NCBI RefSeq assembly: GCF_001045465.1
Contig: NZ_LFND01000005.1
Coordinates: 124,001 to 188,000 of the forward strand
Source of the DNA: Chryseobacterium angstadtii
GTDB taxonomy: Bacteria; Bacteroidota; Bacteroidia; Flavobacteriales; Weeksellaceae
Length of the DNA stretch: 64,000 nucleotides
Direction of reading: 5' to 3'
Under the pieces are notes generated by a model. That model was not told where the DNA came from. It made no database searches and saw nothing but the letters and a program-made list of their open reading frames with translations. The position numbers were made by a program, and so were the translations under genes. This document shows positions 8,770 through 17,708 of the stretch, one piece after another (positions within the stretch are counted from its first letter, which is position 1; each line of letters opens with the position of its first letter).

Positions 8770-11610
8770 ATGAATCTAAGAATATCAAAAAGCCTGGGAA
8801 TGGTTGCTGTGCTGTATTTTACAGCAAATTTCAGTGCACAGACCAAGGTAAAAGACACCGTTCCGAAAGAAAAAGCCATAGAAGAAGTTGTTCTTGTCGG
8901 TTACGGATCAGTAAAAAAGCAGAATCTTACCAGTGCTGCTTCTGTTGTAAAAGCAGACGCTTTTGATAACAGGCCTCTTTATAACGTAGGGCAGGCGCTT
9001 CAAGGACAGGCTGCCGGAGTGAGTGTGGTTCAGGCTTCAGGAAAGCCGGGTGCCAATATTGACATCAAGATCAGAGGAAACAACTCAATTTCATCGGCGG
9101 TAAGCCCTCTTTACGTGATTGATGGTATACAGACCAATGATATCAGTGGAGTCAATACGGATGATATTGTAGATATGACGATTCTGAAAGATGCATCATC
9201 CACTGCGATATATGGTATTAACGGATCTTCCGGAGTTGTTATCATCACCACAAAAAGAGGAAAAATAGGGAAACCGCAGCTTAATTTCAATGCTTACTGG
9301 GGATTTTCTAAAGCCGTGAAAAATATTGATGTCCTCAACCAGGATCAATACAAATCGTTATTAAGCGATATTAAACTGAACGGAGGTGGGGACTACCTTG
9401 CGACAGCCAATAACCCACGATATGCAGGAATTAATACGGATTGGACGAAAGAAGTTTTTCAGACTGGCTTCGATCAAAATTACAACGTTAACTACGCTTT
9501 CGGAAATGAAAGCATCAAAGCGTATGCAGCACTTGGATACCAGGATATTGACGGAATTATAAAACCATCCCGATTTCAGAGAACCTCTGCAAAACTCAAC
9601 CTGGATGCGGTGATTCTTCCCTGGCTGAAATTAAATTCATCCGTTAATTATTTTCTCACCAACCTTACGAATACCAATGATAACCTGAGTACAGCAAGAG
9701 GCGGTGTTGTGTTAAGTGCCTTCAATACCCCTACATTTTTACCTGTTTATGGAAACCAGGTCAATATGAGTCCTTCAGATCCTGAGATATATGACCAGGC
9801 GACCGGAGCGATAAAAGACGGTTATAAACCGGGCCAGTTTGCTCCCAATCCATATCAGTCATCATGGGAAAACCCTGTTGCTTATCAATCCAGAAAAGAT
9901 AAAACCCTTACCCAGAGATTTTTAAGTAATTTAGGACTTGAGGTGAGACTTTTCAAAGATCTGACCTGGAAACCATCTATCTCATTTGATATGATAGATT
10001 CCAGAAATACGAAGTTTACAGATGGATTTCAAACGAGTTATGGAAGATCCAAGTTGGGGATAGGTTCTCAGGAGTTCAATACCTTCCAGGAATATAATTT
10101 TGAAAATACGCTGAACTATACTTTCAAAAAATCTGTTCATGACTTCTCTTTGCTTGGAGGAATGCAGATCAATGAAAGAAATTTCCAAAGCAATTATTAC
10201 GGCGGAGACACCTTCCCTGAAGGCATCTTCAACTTTAATTACGATCTGGCAAAAAATCAAAGCTATGATATCCGTAAAGAAATTTTAAGACAGGTTTCGT
10301 TTTTTGGAAGAGCACTTTACACATTGAACGGGAAGTATACGGTAATGGGAGTATTCAGAGAAAATGCCAATTCGGCGCTGGCTCCGGGAAATAAATGGGG
10401 CTTCTTTCCGGGAGTTTCTGCCTCATGGCTGATTTCCAAAGAAAACTTCCTGGCAGACAGTAAAATAATCAGTGAATTAAAATTAAGAGGAGGTTGGGGA
10501 AAAACAGGAAATGCTTCAGCAATTCCGGCCTATTCCCATTTTAATCTTTATAATCCTTTCTGGAATAACGGTGTTCCTGTCTATACAAATACTCAGTCCG
10601 ACAGTGGTGATCTGGCTTGGGAGACAACAACAGATACCAATGTGGGATTGGATCTTGGAATTTTAGATAACAGAATCAGACTGAGTGTGGATGCCTATCA
10701 AAGAAAGACAGACAATCTGATCGCTCCGATTAGATTAGGGACTTCTGACTTTTTAATTTTCAGAAATATTGGTTCTCTGGAAAATAAAGGACTGGAGCTG
10801 GCTCTTAATACCGTGAATATTAAGAATGAAAGCTTCACATGGAATACCTCATTTAATATTTCATTTACTAAAAACAAGATAACAGAGATGAGCTCCTATC
10901 TTAGATCCATCCCGGCAACTAATATAGAAGGAATGGGAACGTTGGTGAAATTTGAACAAGGGCAGCCATTGGGAATGTTTTATGGGTACCAAACTTCAGG
11001 AGTAAATCCTAACAATGGAGATATGATGTATGTAAATGCCAGTGGAAATGTAGTTCCTTATACAGAATTAAAACCTGAAGACAGAAGATACATCGGAAAT
11101 CCTAATCCTGATTTTACTTTTGGTTTCAGCAATAATTTCAAACTTAAAAACTGGTACCTGGATATGCTTGTTACCGGATCCGTGGGTAATGATATTTTCA
11201 ATGCAACACGATTTGATCTTGAAATGATGAATGATTACAAAAATCAGTCTACAGAAGTATTGAACCGATGGACAACAGCAGGCCAAATTACCGATGTGCC
11301 AAGAGCGAATTCCCCATCTGCACAGTTTATCTCTGACCGATTCATAGAAAACGGATCTTATCTTAAACTGAAAGCCGTAACTTTGGGATACAATTTTTTG
11401 AATCCGTTCAAAGGACTAAGCAAACTTAATCTGTACGTAACAGGACAGAATATCTTCACCATAACAGACTACTCAGGAATGGATCCTGAAGTAAACGCAT
11501 TCAGCCCTAATAACGGAACTTCCGGTGCCGAAAGAGCTGTTTTTGGAATAGATTACGGAACCTATCCGCAGGTAAGAACCATCATCATAGGATTAAAAGC
11601 TAATTTCTAA
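8770..11610 (+). CDS. SusC/RagA-family TonB-dependent outer-membrane transporter
   Basis: A 946-residue outer-membrane beta-barrel transporter that would import glucan oligosaccharides with its SusD lid. Signal peptide ends at NFSAQ. The TonB box region is IEEVVLVGYGSVKKQNLTSA, followed by the plug (LQGQAAGVSV, IRGNNSIS, PLYVIDGI, ILKDASSTAIYG, GVVIITTKRG), and the barrel ends in a C-terminal aromatic residue (KANF). The N-terminal carboxypeptidase-D-like regulatory domain found in most SusC proteins is absent: only about 15 residues separate the signal peptide from the TonB box. First gene of a tight operon; susD starts 10 nt downstream. Confidence 0.95.
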   Translation: MNLRISKSLGMVAVLYFTANFSAQTKVKDTVPKEKAIEEVVLVGYGSVKKQNLTSAASVVKADAFDNRPLYNVGQALQGQAAGVSVVQASGKPGANIDIKIRGNNSISSAVSPLYVIDGIQTNDISGVNTDDIVDMTILKDASSTAIYGINGSSGVVIITTKRGKIGKPQLNFNAYWGFSKAVKNIDVLNQDQYKSLLSDIKLNGGGDYLATANNPRYAGINTDWTKEVFQTGFDQNYNVNYAFGNESIKAYAALGYQDIDGIIKPSRFQRTSAKLNLDAVILPWLKLNSSVNYFLTNLTNTNDNLSTARGGVVLSAFNTPTFLPVYGNQVNMSPSDPEIYDQATGAIKDGYKPGQFAPNPYQSSWENPVAYQSRKDKTLTQRFLSNLGLEVRLFKDLTWKPSISFDMIDSRNTKFTDGFQTSYGRSKLGIGSQEFNTFQEYNFENTLNYTFKKSVHDFSLLGGMQINERNFQSNYYGGDTFPEGIFNFNYDLAKNQSYDIRKEILRQVSFFGRALYTLNGKYTVMGVFRENANSALAPGNKWGFFPGVSASWLISKENFLADSKIISELKLRGGWGKTGNASAIPAYSHFNLYNPFWNNGVPVYTNTQSDSGDLAWETTTDTNVGLDLGILDNRIRLSVDAYQRKTDNLIAPIRLGTSDFLIFRNIGSLENKGLELALNTVNIKNESFTWNTSFNISFTKNKITEMSSYLRSIPATNIEGMGTLVKFEQGQPLGMFYGYQTSGVNPNNGDMMYVNASGNVVPYTELKPEDRRYIGNPNPDFTFGFSNNFKLKNWYLDMLVTGSVGNDIFNATRFDLEMMNDYKNQSTEVLNRWTTAGQITDVPRANSPSAQFISDRFIENGSYLKLKAVTLGYNFLNPFKGLSKLNLYVTGQNIFTITDYSGMDPEVNAFSPNNGTSGAERAVFGIDYGTYPQVRTIIIGLKANF

Positions 11611-11620
11611 ATTATTCACA

Positions 11621-13060
11621 ATGAAAATCAATAAAGCAATATATTATCTGTTCGGAGCATCCGTCCTTTTTACAGGGATTTCCTGTAATGATTTCTTAGA
11701 TACCGAGCCTATTACAGAGCAGGGTATTCCCATCATAAACCCACTAAAAACTGCAGCTGATGCAGAAAACAGGATGAATACCATTTATTCTGCATTTGGA
11801 AATGAATACTGGCAGCTGGATTATCCCATGAATGGTGATGCACAAACCGATATTTCCTACGCAGGAGCAGATAACATCCAAAACTTCCAGCAGGATGAAT
11901 ACCGTATTATAGCAACCAATTCCAATGTAGAAAGAGACTGGAAATACCTATACGGTTTTATCAATGACTGTAATATGATCCTCAATTATGTAGATGAAAT
12001 CAATGATCCGGCACTCACAGCAGCCAGAAAGACCGAAATGAAATCCGAAGCAGCGATTATGAGAGCCTTATATTATTTCCATGGGGTACAGCTTTGGGGA
12101 GATATTCCGTTAGTAACGAAAGCGGTGATAGGGGTAAATGCGGGTAACTTTGATGAGGTGTACAGTCAGGTTTATCCTGCAAGAAAAACAACTCAGGAAG
12201 CGTATGACATGATCATTGCAGATCTTGAAGGCGCTCTTGCCAATGCTCCGGCAGGAAGTGAAAAATACAGAGCCAATAAAAATTTAGCGTACGGATTACT
12301 AGCCAAAGCAAATGCTACAAAACCCAACCCGGACTGGGCAAAAGTAAAACAATATGCCTCCAATATATCAGGAGTGAACCTACTTCCCGTATATGATCAA
12401 CTTTTTGACGGACTCCATGAAGCCAATGCAGAATCTATTTTTGAGGCTAATGGTAATGCAGGAAGTGTATGGGCATGGGGATCATCTATGTTTTTGGGAA
12501 CCGACTGGAAAAAATTCAATATTCCTTCCAATGATCTTGTTAAAACATTTACGGATGCCGGAGATACTCAGAGATTGAACAGCTCAATTAAATTTTCTCC
12601 TGTGGCATGGTCCGATAATTACTGGCCAAGCAATAATTATCCGTTCATGTATAAAATGAGAAAGATGGATGGTACCCAGAATTTCTATATCATGAGATAT
12701 GCAGATATTCTTTTACTGCAGGCAGAAGCCTCTGTAAGAACAGCAGATTATGCAGGAGCAGCAGGATACATCAATCAGGTGAGAACCAGAGTAGGGCTTG
12801 CTCCGGTAGCCATTACCTCTGAAACAGACGGAATTACCAAAGTGCTGGCAGAGAGAAAACAGGAACTGGCTTTCGAAGGGCAGCGCTGGTTTGATCTGAA
12901 AAGAACAGGAACTGCTATTGCCACACTTTCCCAGCAGAAAGACGGAAACGGAAATATTCTTCCGTATGCCGCCAATATCAATCAAAACAGATTGTTATGG
13001 CCTATTCCTCAGGGACAGAGAGATAACAATCAGAACTTAACTCAAAACCCAGGTTATTAA
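11621..13060 (+). CDS. SusD/RagB-family glycan-binding lipoprotein
   Basis: A 479-residue surface lipoprotein that binds oligosaccharides and closes over its SusC partner. Lipobox TGISC with the lipidated cysteine at residue 22, then NDFLDTEP, the common SusD start. The N-terminal TPR region includes EAAIMRALYYFHGVQLWGDIPLVT, and the C-terminal half has IMRYADILLLQAEA, INQVRTRVGL, ERKQELAFEGQRWFDLKR and LLWPIPQ, all standard SusD motifs. It lies between susC (10 nt) and a GH30 gene (2 nt), which fixes its place in the glucan-uptake complex. Confidence 0.95.
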   Translation: MKINKAIYYLFGASVLFTGISCNDFLDTEPITEQGIPIINPLKTAADAENRMNTIYSAFGNEYWQLDYPMNGDAQTDISYAGADNIQNFQQDEYRIIATNSNVERDWKYLYGFINDCNMILNYVDEINDPALTAARKTEMKSEAAIMRALYYFHGVQLWGDIPLVTKAVIGVNAGNFDEVYSQVYPARKTTQEAYDMIIADLEGALANAPAGSEKYRANKNLAYGLLAKANATKPNPDWAKVKQYASNISGVNLLPVYDQLFDGLHEANAESIFEANGNAGSVWAWGSSMFLGTDWKKFNIPSNDLVKTFTDAGDTQRLNSSIKFSPVAWSDNYWPSNNYPFMYKMRKMDGTQNFYIMRYADILLLQAEASVRTADYAGAAGYINQVRTRVGLAPVAITSETDGITKVLAERKQELAFEGQRWFDLKRTGTAIATLSQQKDGNGNILPYAANINQNRLLWPIPQGQRDNNQNLTQNPGY

Positions 13061-13062
13061 AT

Positions 13063-14493
13063 ATGAAGTTTCACAATTTATATAGTTTCTTTTTTAAAGG
13101 TACCGCGCTGCTTTGCGGTGTGGTACTTTTTCCTGTATCATGTGCATCCGTAGGAACGGACAAAGAATCAGGTGTTCAGTATTGGCTTACAAAAGGCGAT
13201 GAAAGTGTAAAACTGCAGCTTCAGAACCCAGTCAGATTTGTAAATAATTCCAACAGCTTTCAGAATATTGAAATTGATGCTGCCCAAAAGTTTCAATATG
13301 TTGACGGCTTCGGATATACATTAACGGGAGGTAGTGTTGAGGTACTCAACCGTTTGTCTCCTTCAAAGAGAAAAGCTTTGCTTCACGAACTTTTTGGAGC
13401 TGATAAGAATTCTATTTCCATCAGTTATTTAAGGTTAAGCATAGGCGCATCAGATCTCGATGGAGAAGTATTTTCCTATGATGATTTACCTGCAGGAGAG
13501 ACAGATCTTTCCCTTTCGAAATTCAGCCTGGCAAAAGACAAAGCTTTGATTGCAATGTTAAAGGAAATTTTAAAGATCAATCCCAATATTAAAATCATTG
13601 CAGCACCTTGGTCAGCTCCGGTTTGGATGAAAGATAACGGAAAATCAAAAGGAGGAAGTTTAAAACCTGAACTTTATGCTGCCTATGCCCAGTACTTTGT
13701 GAAATACGTCCAGGGAATGAAGAAAGAAGGAATTATAATTGATGCAATCACGCCTCAGAATGAACCTTTACATCCGGGAAATAATCCAAGTTTATATATG
13801 CCTTCCGAAAAGCAGGGAGATTTTATTAAAAACCATTTGGGACCGGCCTTTAAGACCAACAATATCAAGACAAAGATCGTTGTATATGATCATAATTGTA
13901 ATAAACCTGAATATGCCATTGATATTCTGAAAGATCCGGAAGCTTATCAGTATATAGACGGATCTGCTTTCCATTTATACGAAGGAGAAATTTCAGCGTT
14001 AAGTACGGTTCACAATGCGTTTCCCGATAAAAACCTATATTTTACCGAGCAATGGACAAGTTCAAAAGGAACTTTTAATGAAGATCTGAACTGGCATACA
14101 AGAAATGTAATCATCGGATCCATGAGAAACTGGAGCAAAAATGCCCTGGAATGGAACCTTGCCAATGATTCTAAATATGGACCTCACACAGACGACGGTG
14201 GATGTGGAATATGTAAAGGAGCGATAACGGTTTCCGACAGTGAGAACTTCACAAGGAATGTTTCCTATTACATTATTGCACACGCTTCTAAATTTGTTCC
14301 AGCCGGGTCTCAGAGAATAGCCTCAACGCAGACAGATCATCTGGCGACAGCAGCGTTTATGACTCAATCTGGGAAAATAGTTTTAATAGTTCAGAACGAT
14401 CATAAAGAAGATGAGAATTTTAATATTAAATTTGCCGGGAAAACCGCTGCAGTAACAATTCCCGGACGCTCAGCAGCAACCTATGTTTTTTAA
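13063..14493 (+). CDS. GH30 lipoprotein, probable endo-beta-1,6-glucanase
   Basis: A 476-residue lipoprotein (lipobox PVSCA). The GH30 (beta/alpha)8 core with its beta side-domain is clear: VDGFGYTLTGG near the start, APWSAPVWMK, the acid/base in TPQNEP (Glu234) and the nucleophile in YFTEQW (Glu329). The order susC-susD-GH30-GH3 matches the beta-1,6-glucan locus of Bacteroides thetaiotaomicron, in which a GH30 subfamily 3 endo-beta-1,6-glucanase acts at the surface; that function is the best inference here. Only 2 nt separate it from susD, so it should be co-expressed. It is clearly different in sequence from the second GH30 at 17709. Confidence 0.85.
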   Translation: MKFHNLYSFFFKGTALLCGVVLFPVSCASVGTDKESGVQYWLTKGDESVKLQLQNPVRFVNNSNSFQNIEIDAAQKFQYVDGFGYTLTGGSVEVLNRLSPSKRKALLHELFGADKNSISISYLRLSIGASDLDGEVFSYDDLPAGETDLSLSKFSLAKDKALIAMLKEILKINPNIKIIAAPWSAPVWMKDNGKSKGGSLKPELYAAYAQYFVKYVQGMKKEGIIIDAITPQNEPLHPGNNPSLYMPSEKQGDFIKNHLGPAFKTNNIKTKIVVYDHNCNKPEYAIDILKDPEAYQYIDGSAFHLYEGEISALSTVHNAFPDKNLYFTEQWTSSKGTFNEDLNWHTRNVIIGSMRNWSKNALEWNLANDSKYGPHTDDGGCGICKGAITVSDSENFTRNVSYYIIAHASKFVPAGSQRIASTQTDHLATAAFMTQSGKIVLIVQNDHKEDENFNIKFAGKTAAVTIPGRSAATYVF

Positions 14494-14502
14494 TTCTATA
14501 TC

Positions 14503-16725
14503 ATGAAAAAAGCTTATTTCTTACTTGCATTTTCAACATTGGGAGTGAATGCCTACGGGCAGAAAACGATTGATCAGAAAGTGGCGGAACTTCTGTCTAA
14601 AATGACCCTGGAAGAAAAAGTAGGGCAGATGGTTCAGTACAGCGGTTTCGAATATGCCACGGGACCTCAGAAGTCCAATTCTGCAGCGGTTTTAGAAGAA
14701 ATAAAGAAAGGAAAGGTCGGCTCTATGCTCAATGTAGCGGGAGCTGATGAAACCCGGGCTTTTCAAAAGCTGGCCCAGCAATCCAGACTTAAAATTCCGT
14801 TGCTTTTCGGGCAGGATGTTATTCACGGATACCGGACTACTTTTCCTGTCAATTTGGGACAGGCAGCAAGCTGGGACCTTGGAATGATAGAAAAATCCGA
14901 AAGAATTGCCGCTACGGAAGCTTCCGCCTATGGCATCCACTGGACTTTTGCTCCGATGGTAGACGTAGCCAGAGATCCGAGATGGGGAAGAGTCATGGAA
15001 GGTTCAGGAGAAGATACTTATCTGGGAACACAAATCGGTTTGGCGAGGATCAAAGGTTTTCAGGGAAAAGGATTGGGAAGTCTTGATGCCGTAATGGCCT
15101 GTGCAAAGCATTTTGCAGCGTACGGAGCCGCAGTTGGCGGAAGAGATTACAACTCTGTAGATATGAGTCTGAGACAATTGAACGAAACCTATCTTCCTCC
15201 TTTTAAAGCCGCAGCAGAAGCGGGTGTGGCAACATTCATGAATTCATTTAATGATATCAATGGAATTCCTGCCACAGCCAATCAATATATTCAGAGAGAT
15301 CTGTTAAAAGGAAAATGGAATTATAAAGGTTTTGTAGTTTCAGACTGGGGCAGCATCGGAGAAATGATTCCTCACGGCTATGCCAAAGATGCGAATGAAG
15401 CTGCGGAAAGAGCAGTTTTGGGTGGAAGTGATATGGACATGGAAAGCCGGGTTTATATGACAGAACTTCCCAAACTGGTAAAAGAAGGAAAAGTAGATAT
15501 AAAGTTGGTGGATGATGCAGCAGGAAGAATTTTAACCAAGAAATTCGAAATGGGACTTTTCGATGATCCCTACAGGTTCAGCAATGAAAAAAGACAGAAA
15601 GAGCAAACCGATAATGCAGAACACAGAAAATTCGGAAGAGAATTCGGAGCAAAAAGTATCGTACTTCTTAAAAATCAGGGCGCTGTTCTTCCCCTTTCAA
15701 AAACAGTAAAGACAGTGGCTTTGATCGGGCCTTTTGGAAAAGAAACAGTAGCCAATCACGGTTTCTGGTCTATTGCATTCAAAGATGATAACCAGAGGAT
15801 TATTTCACAGTTTGACGGAATTAAAAATCAGCTGGATAAAAATTCAACCCTATTATACGCAAAAGGCTGTAACGTTGATGATCAGGACAGATCCATGTTT
15901 GCAGAAGCGGTAGAAACGGCCAAAAAAGCAGATGTAGTGATCATGACATTAGGCGAAGGACATGCCATGAGCGGGGAAGCAAAAAGCAGAAGCAATATTG
16001 GCTTTACAGGTGTTCAGGAAGATTTGCTTAAAGAAATCGCCAAAACCGGAAAGCCAATCGTATTGATGATCAATGCCGGAAGACCGCTGATTTTCAATTG
16101 GGCAGCAGACCATATTCCTGCTATCATGTACAATTGGTGGCTGGGAACTGAAGCAGGAAATTCTACCGCAGATGTTTTGTTCGGAGCCGTAAACCCGGGA
16201 GGAAAACTTCCGATGAGCTTTCCGAGAACAGAGGGACAGATTCCTGTTTATTATAACCATTACAATACAGGAAGGCCGGCCAAGAACAATACGGACCGCA
16301 ATTATGTTTCCGCTTATATTGATCTTGATAATGATCCTAAATTTCCGTTTGGCTACGGCTTGAGTTATACGGATTTTAAATATTCCGATATGGTTTTAAG
16401 CTCAGAAAACCTTAAAGGAAACCAGACACTGAATATAAGCGTAACTGTTTCCAATACCGGAAAGTACGACGGTGAAGAAGTAGTACAGCTTTACATCAGA
16501 GACCTTTTTGGAAAAGTGGTAAGACCCGTGAAAGAATTGAAAGGTTTTAGAAAGATATTGATAAAGAAAGGAGAAAGCCAAAAAGTAGATTTCAAACTGA
16601 TCCCGGAAGATCTGAAGTTTTTCGATGATCAATTAAATTTCGACTGGGAAGGTGGAGAATTCGACATCATGGTGGGAACCAGTTCTCAAAATGTACAAAC
16701 GAAAAGAATCACCTGGACTAAATGA
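14503..16725 (+). CDS. bglX: GH3 periplasmic beta-glucosidase
   Basis: A 740-residue exo-acting glycoside hydrolase with signal peptide ending NAYGQ. The GH3 N-terminal barrel shows MTLEEKVGQMVQ, KHFAAYGA and the catalytic nucleophile in VVSDWGS (Asp281). The second domain has the KNQGAVLPL region and GEGHAMSGEAKSR, and the C-terminal fibronectin-III-like domain follows PFGYGLSYT. The protein is close in length and layout to BglX and would convert imported gluco-oligosaccharides to glucose in the periplasm. It starts 9 nt after the GH30 gene. A cluster of palindromic repeats follows directly after the stop and may end or thin out transcription. Confidence 0.9.
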   Translation: MKKAYFLLAFSTLGVNAYGQKTIDQKVAELLSKMTLEEKVGQMVQYSGFEYATGPQKSNSAAVLEEIKKGKVGSMLNVAGADETRAFQKLAQQSRLKIPLLFGQDVIHGYRTTFPVNLGQAASWDLGMIEKSERIAATEASAYGIHWTFAPMVDVARDPRWGRVMEGSGEDTYLGTQIGLARIKGFQGKGLGSLDAVMACAKHFAAYGAAVGGRDYNSVDMSLRQLNETYLPPFKAAAEAGVATFMNSFNDINGIPATANQYIQRDLLKGKWNYKGFVVSDWGSIGEMIPHGYAKDANEAAERAVLGGSDMDMESRVYMTELPKLVKEGKVDIKLVDDAAGRILTKKFEMGLFDDPYRFSNEKRQKEQTDNAEHRKFGREFGAKSIVLLKNQGAVLPLSKTVKTVALIGPFGKETVANHGFWSIAFKDDNQRIISQFDGIKNQLDKNSTLLYAKGCNVDDQDRSMFAEAVETAKKADVVIMTLGEGHAMSGEAKSRSNIGFTGVQEDLLKEIAKTGKPIVLMINAGRPLIFNWAADHIPAIMYNWWLGTEAGNSTADVLFGAVNPGGKLPMSFPRTEGQIPVYYNHYNTGRPAKNNTDRNYVSAYIDLDNDPKFPFGYGLSYTDFKYSDMVLSSENLKGNQTLNISVTVSNTGKYDGEEVVQLYIRDLFGKVVRPVKELKGFRKILIKKGESQKVDFKLIPEDLKFFDDQLNFDWEGGEFDIMVGTSSQNVQTKRITWTK

Positions 16726-16797
16726 TATTCAATAGGAGCGGGCTTTAGTCCGCTTTTGGAAAAGATATTCAATAGGAACGGGCTTTAGCCCGTTCAT
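16724..16797. repeat. Two 34-bp direct repeats with internal hairpins (REP-like)
   Basis: Two copies of GATATTCAATAGG(A)RCGGGC... start at 16724 and 16764, a period of 40 bp. Each contains a hairpin: AGCGGGCT/AGTCCGCT in copy 1 (one G:T wobble) and AACGGGCT/AGCCCGTT in copy 2 (perfect), both closing on a TT centre. The compensating change between copies (agCGG/CCGct against aaCGG/CCGtt) shows that the hairpin itself is conserved. The unit overlaps the GH3 stop codon. Confidence 0.8.
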
Positions 16798-16815
16798 TCA
16801 AAAAAAGAAAAATCA

Positions 16816-16831
16816 AAACGGCTTTAGCCAA
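16816..16831. repeat. Third partial REP-like unit
   Basis: AAAACGGCTTTAGCCAAA repeats the core GGCTTTAGCC of the two preceding units with a shorter stem. It lies 25 bp before the GH16 start. Probably a decayed member of the same family. Confidence 0.5.
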
Positions 16832-16855
16832 AACCTAATTTTTGCCTACGCATCC

Positions 16856-17665
16856 ATGAAAATCAAATTCCAACATATCATTCAACTCATTACTATCGGA
16901 ACTCTATTTTTTTCGATGACAAACTGTGTTTCAAACCACACATATTCGGGGAAGAAATTGATTTGGAGTGATGAATTTAACGGAAAAGGTCTTCCGGATT
17001 CTTCAAAATGGAACTACGATGTTGGTGGTGATGGCTATGGAAATAACGAAGCTCAGTTTTATACCAAAAACCGACTGGAAAATGCTAGAATGGAAGGCGG
17101 GAACTTAATTATAGAAGCCAGAAAAGAAGATTGGGAAAAGAATAAATATACTTCAGCCAGACTTTTAACGAAAGGAAAGTTTTCTTTTCAGTACGGAATG
17201 GTTGAGGTAAGAGCAAAACTTCCCAAAGGCCGCGGAACATGGCCTGCGATCTGGATGATGAGCGAACGGATGAAGGAATGGCCGGACGATGGCGAACTGG
17301 ATATTATGGAGCATGTAGGTTTTAATCAGGGCTATGTTCATGCCTCGGTTCACACCAAAAAGTATAATCATATTCAGGGAACCCAGAAAACGGATACTTT
17401 GGTGGTGAAAGATGTCAGTGAAAAATTCCACGTATACAAAGCAGAGTGGACTCCGGAAAAAATAGACGTTTATATTGACGGACAAAAGTTTTTCACTTAC
17501 GAGAATAAAGAAAAGACTTATGAAGCATGGCCATTTGATCAGCCTTATTTTATTATTTTAAATCTGGCAGTGGGCGGCTTCTGGGGTGGAAAAGAAGGTA
17601 TTGATGATGCTGTTTTTCCACAGAAATATTATATAGATTACGTAAGAGTTTATCAAAATAAATAA
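16856..17665 (+). CDS. GH16 lipoprotein, laminarinase-type endo-beta-1,3-glucanase
   Basis: A 269-residue lipoprotein (lipobox TNCVS). The GH16 beta-jelly-roll signature is complete: WSDEFNG, the catalytic block GELDIMEHVG with nucleophile Glu147, Asp149 and acid/base Glu152, then VHASVHTKKYNH, YKAEWTPEKIDVYIDG and LNLAVGGFWGG. The beta-bulge form E-x-D-x-x-E is the laminarinase type and not the kappa-carrageenase or lichenase type. It would cut beta-1,3-glucan at the cell surface. The gene follows the REP-like cluster 130 bp after GH3 and is followed 43 bp later by the second GH30, so it belongs to the same glucan locus. Confidence 0.92.
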   Translation: MKIKFQHIIQLITIGTLFFSMTNCVSNHTYSGKKLIWSDEFNGKGLPDSSKWNYDVGGDGYGNNEAQFYTKNRLENARMEGGNLIIEARKEDWEKNKYTSARLLTKGKFSFQYGMVEVRAKLPKGRGTWPAIWMMSERMKEWPDDGELDIMEHVGFNQGYVHASVHTKKYNHIQGTQKTDTLVVKDVSEKFHVYKAEWTPEKIDVYIDGQKFFTYENKEKTYEAWPFDQPYFIILNLAVGGFWGGKEGIDDAVFPQKYYIDYVRVYQNK

Positions 17666-17708
17666 TGAAGCGAGGGCGTTTGCGTCCAAAAACAGAAAGA
17701 AAAAGATT

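Noticed and set aside
16726..16855. Insertion-sequence remnant between GH3 and GH16
   Set aside because: No transposase coding sequence or target duplication; short hairpin repeats explain the region better.
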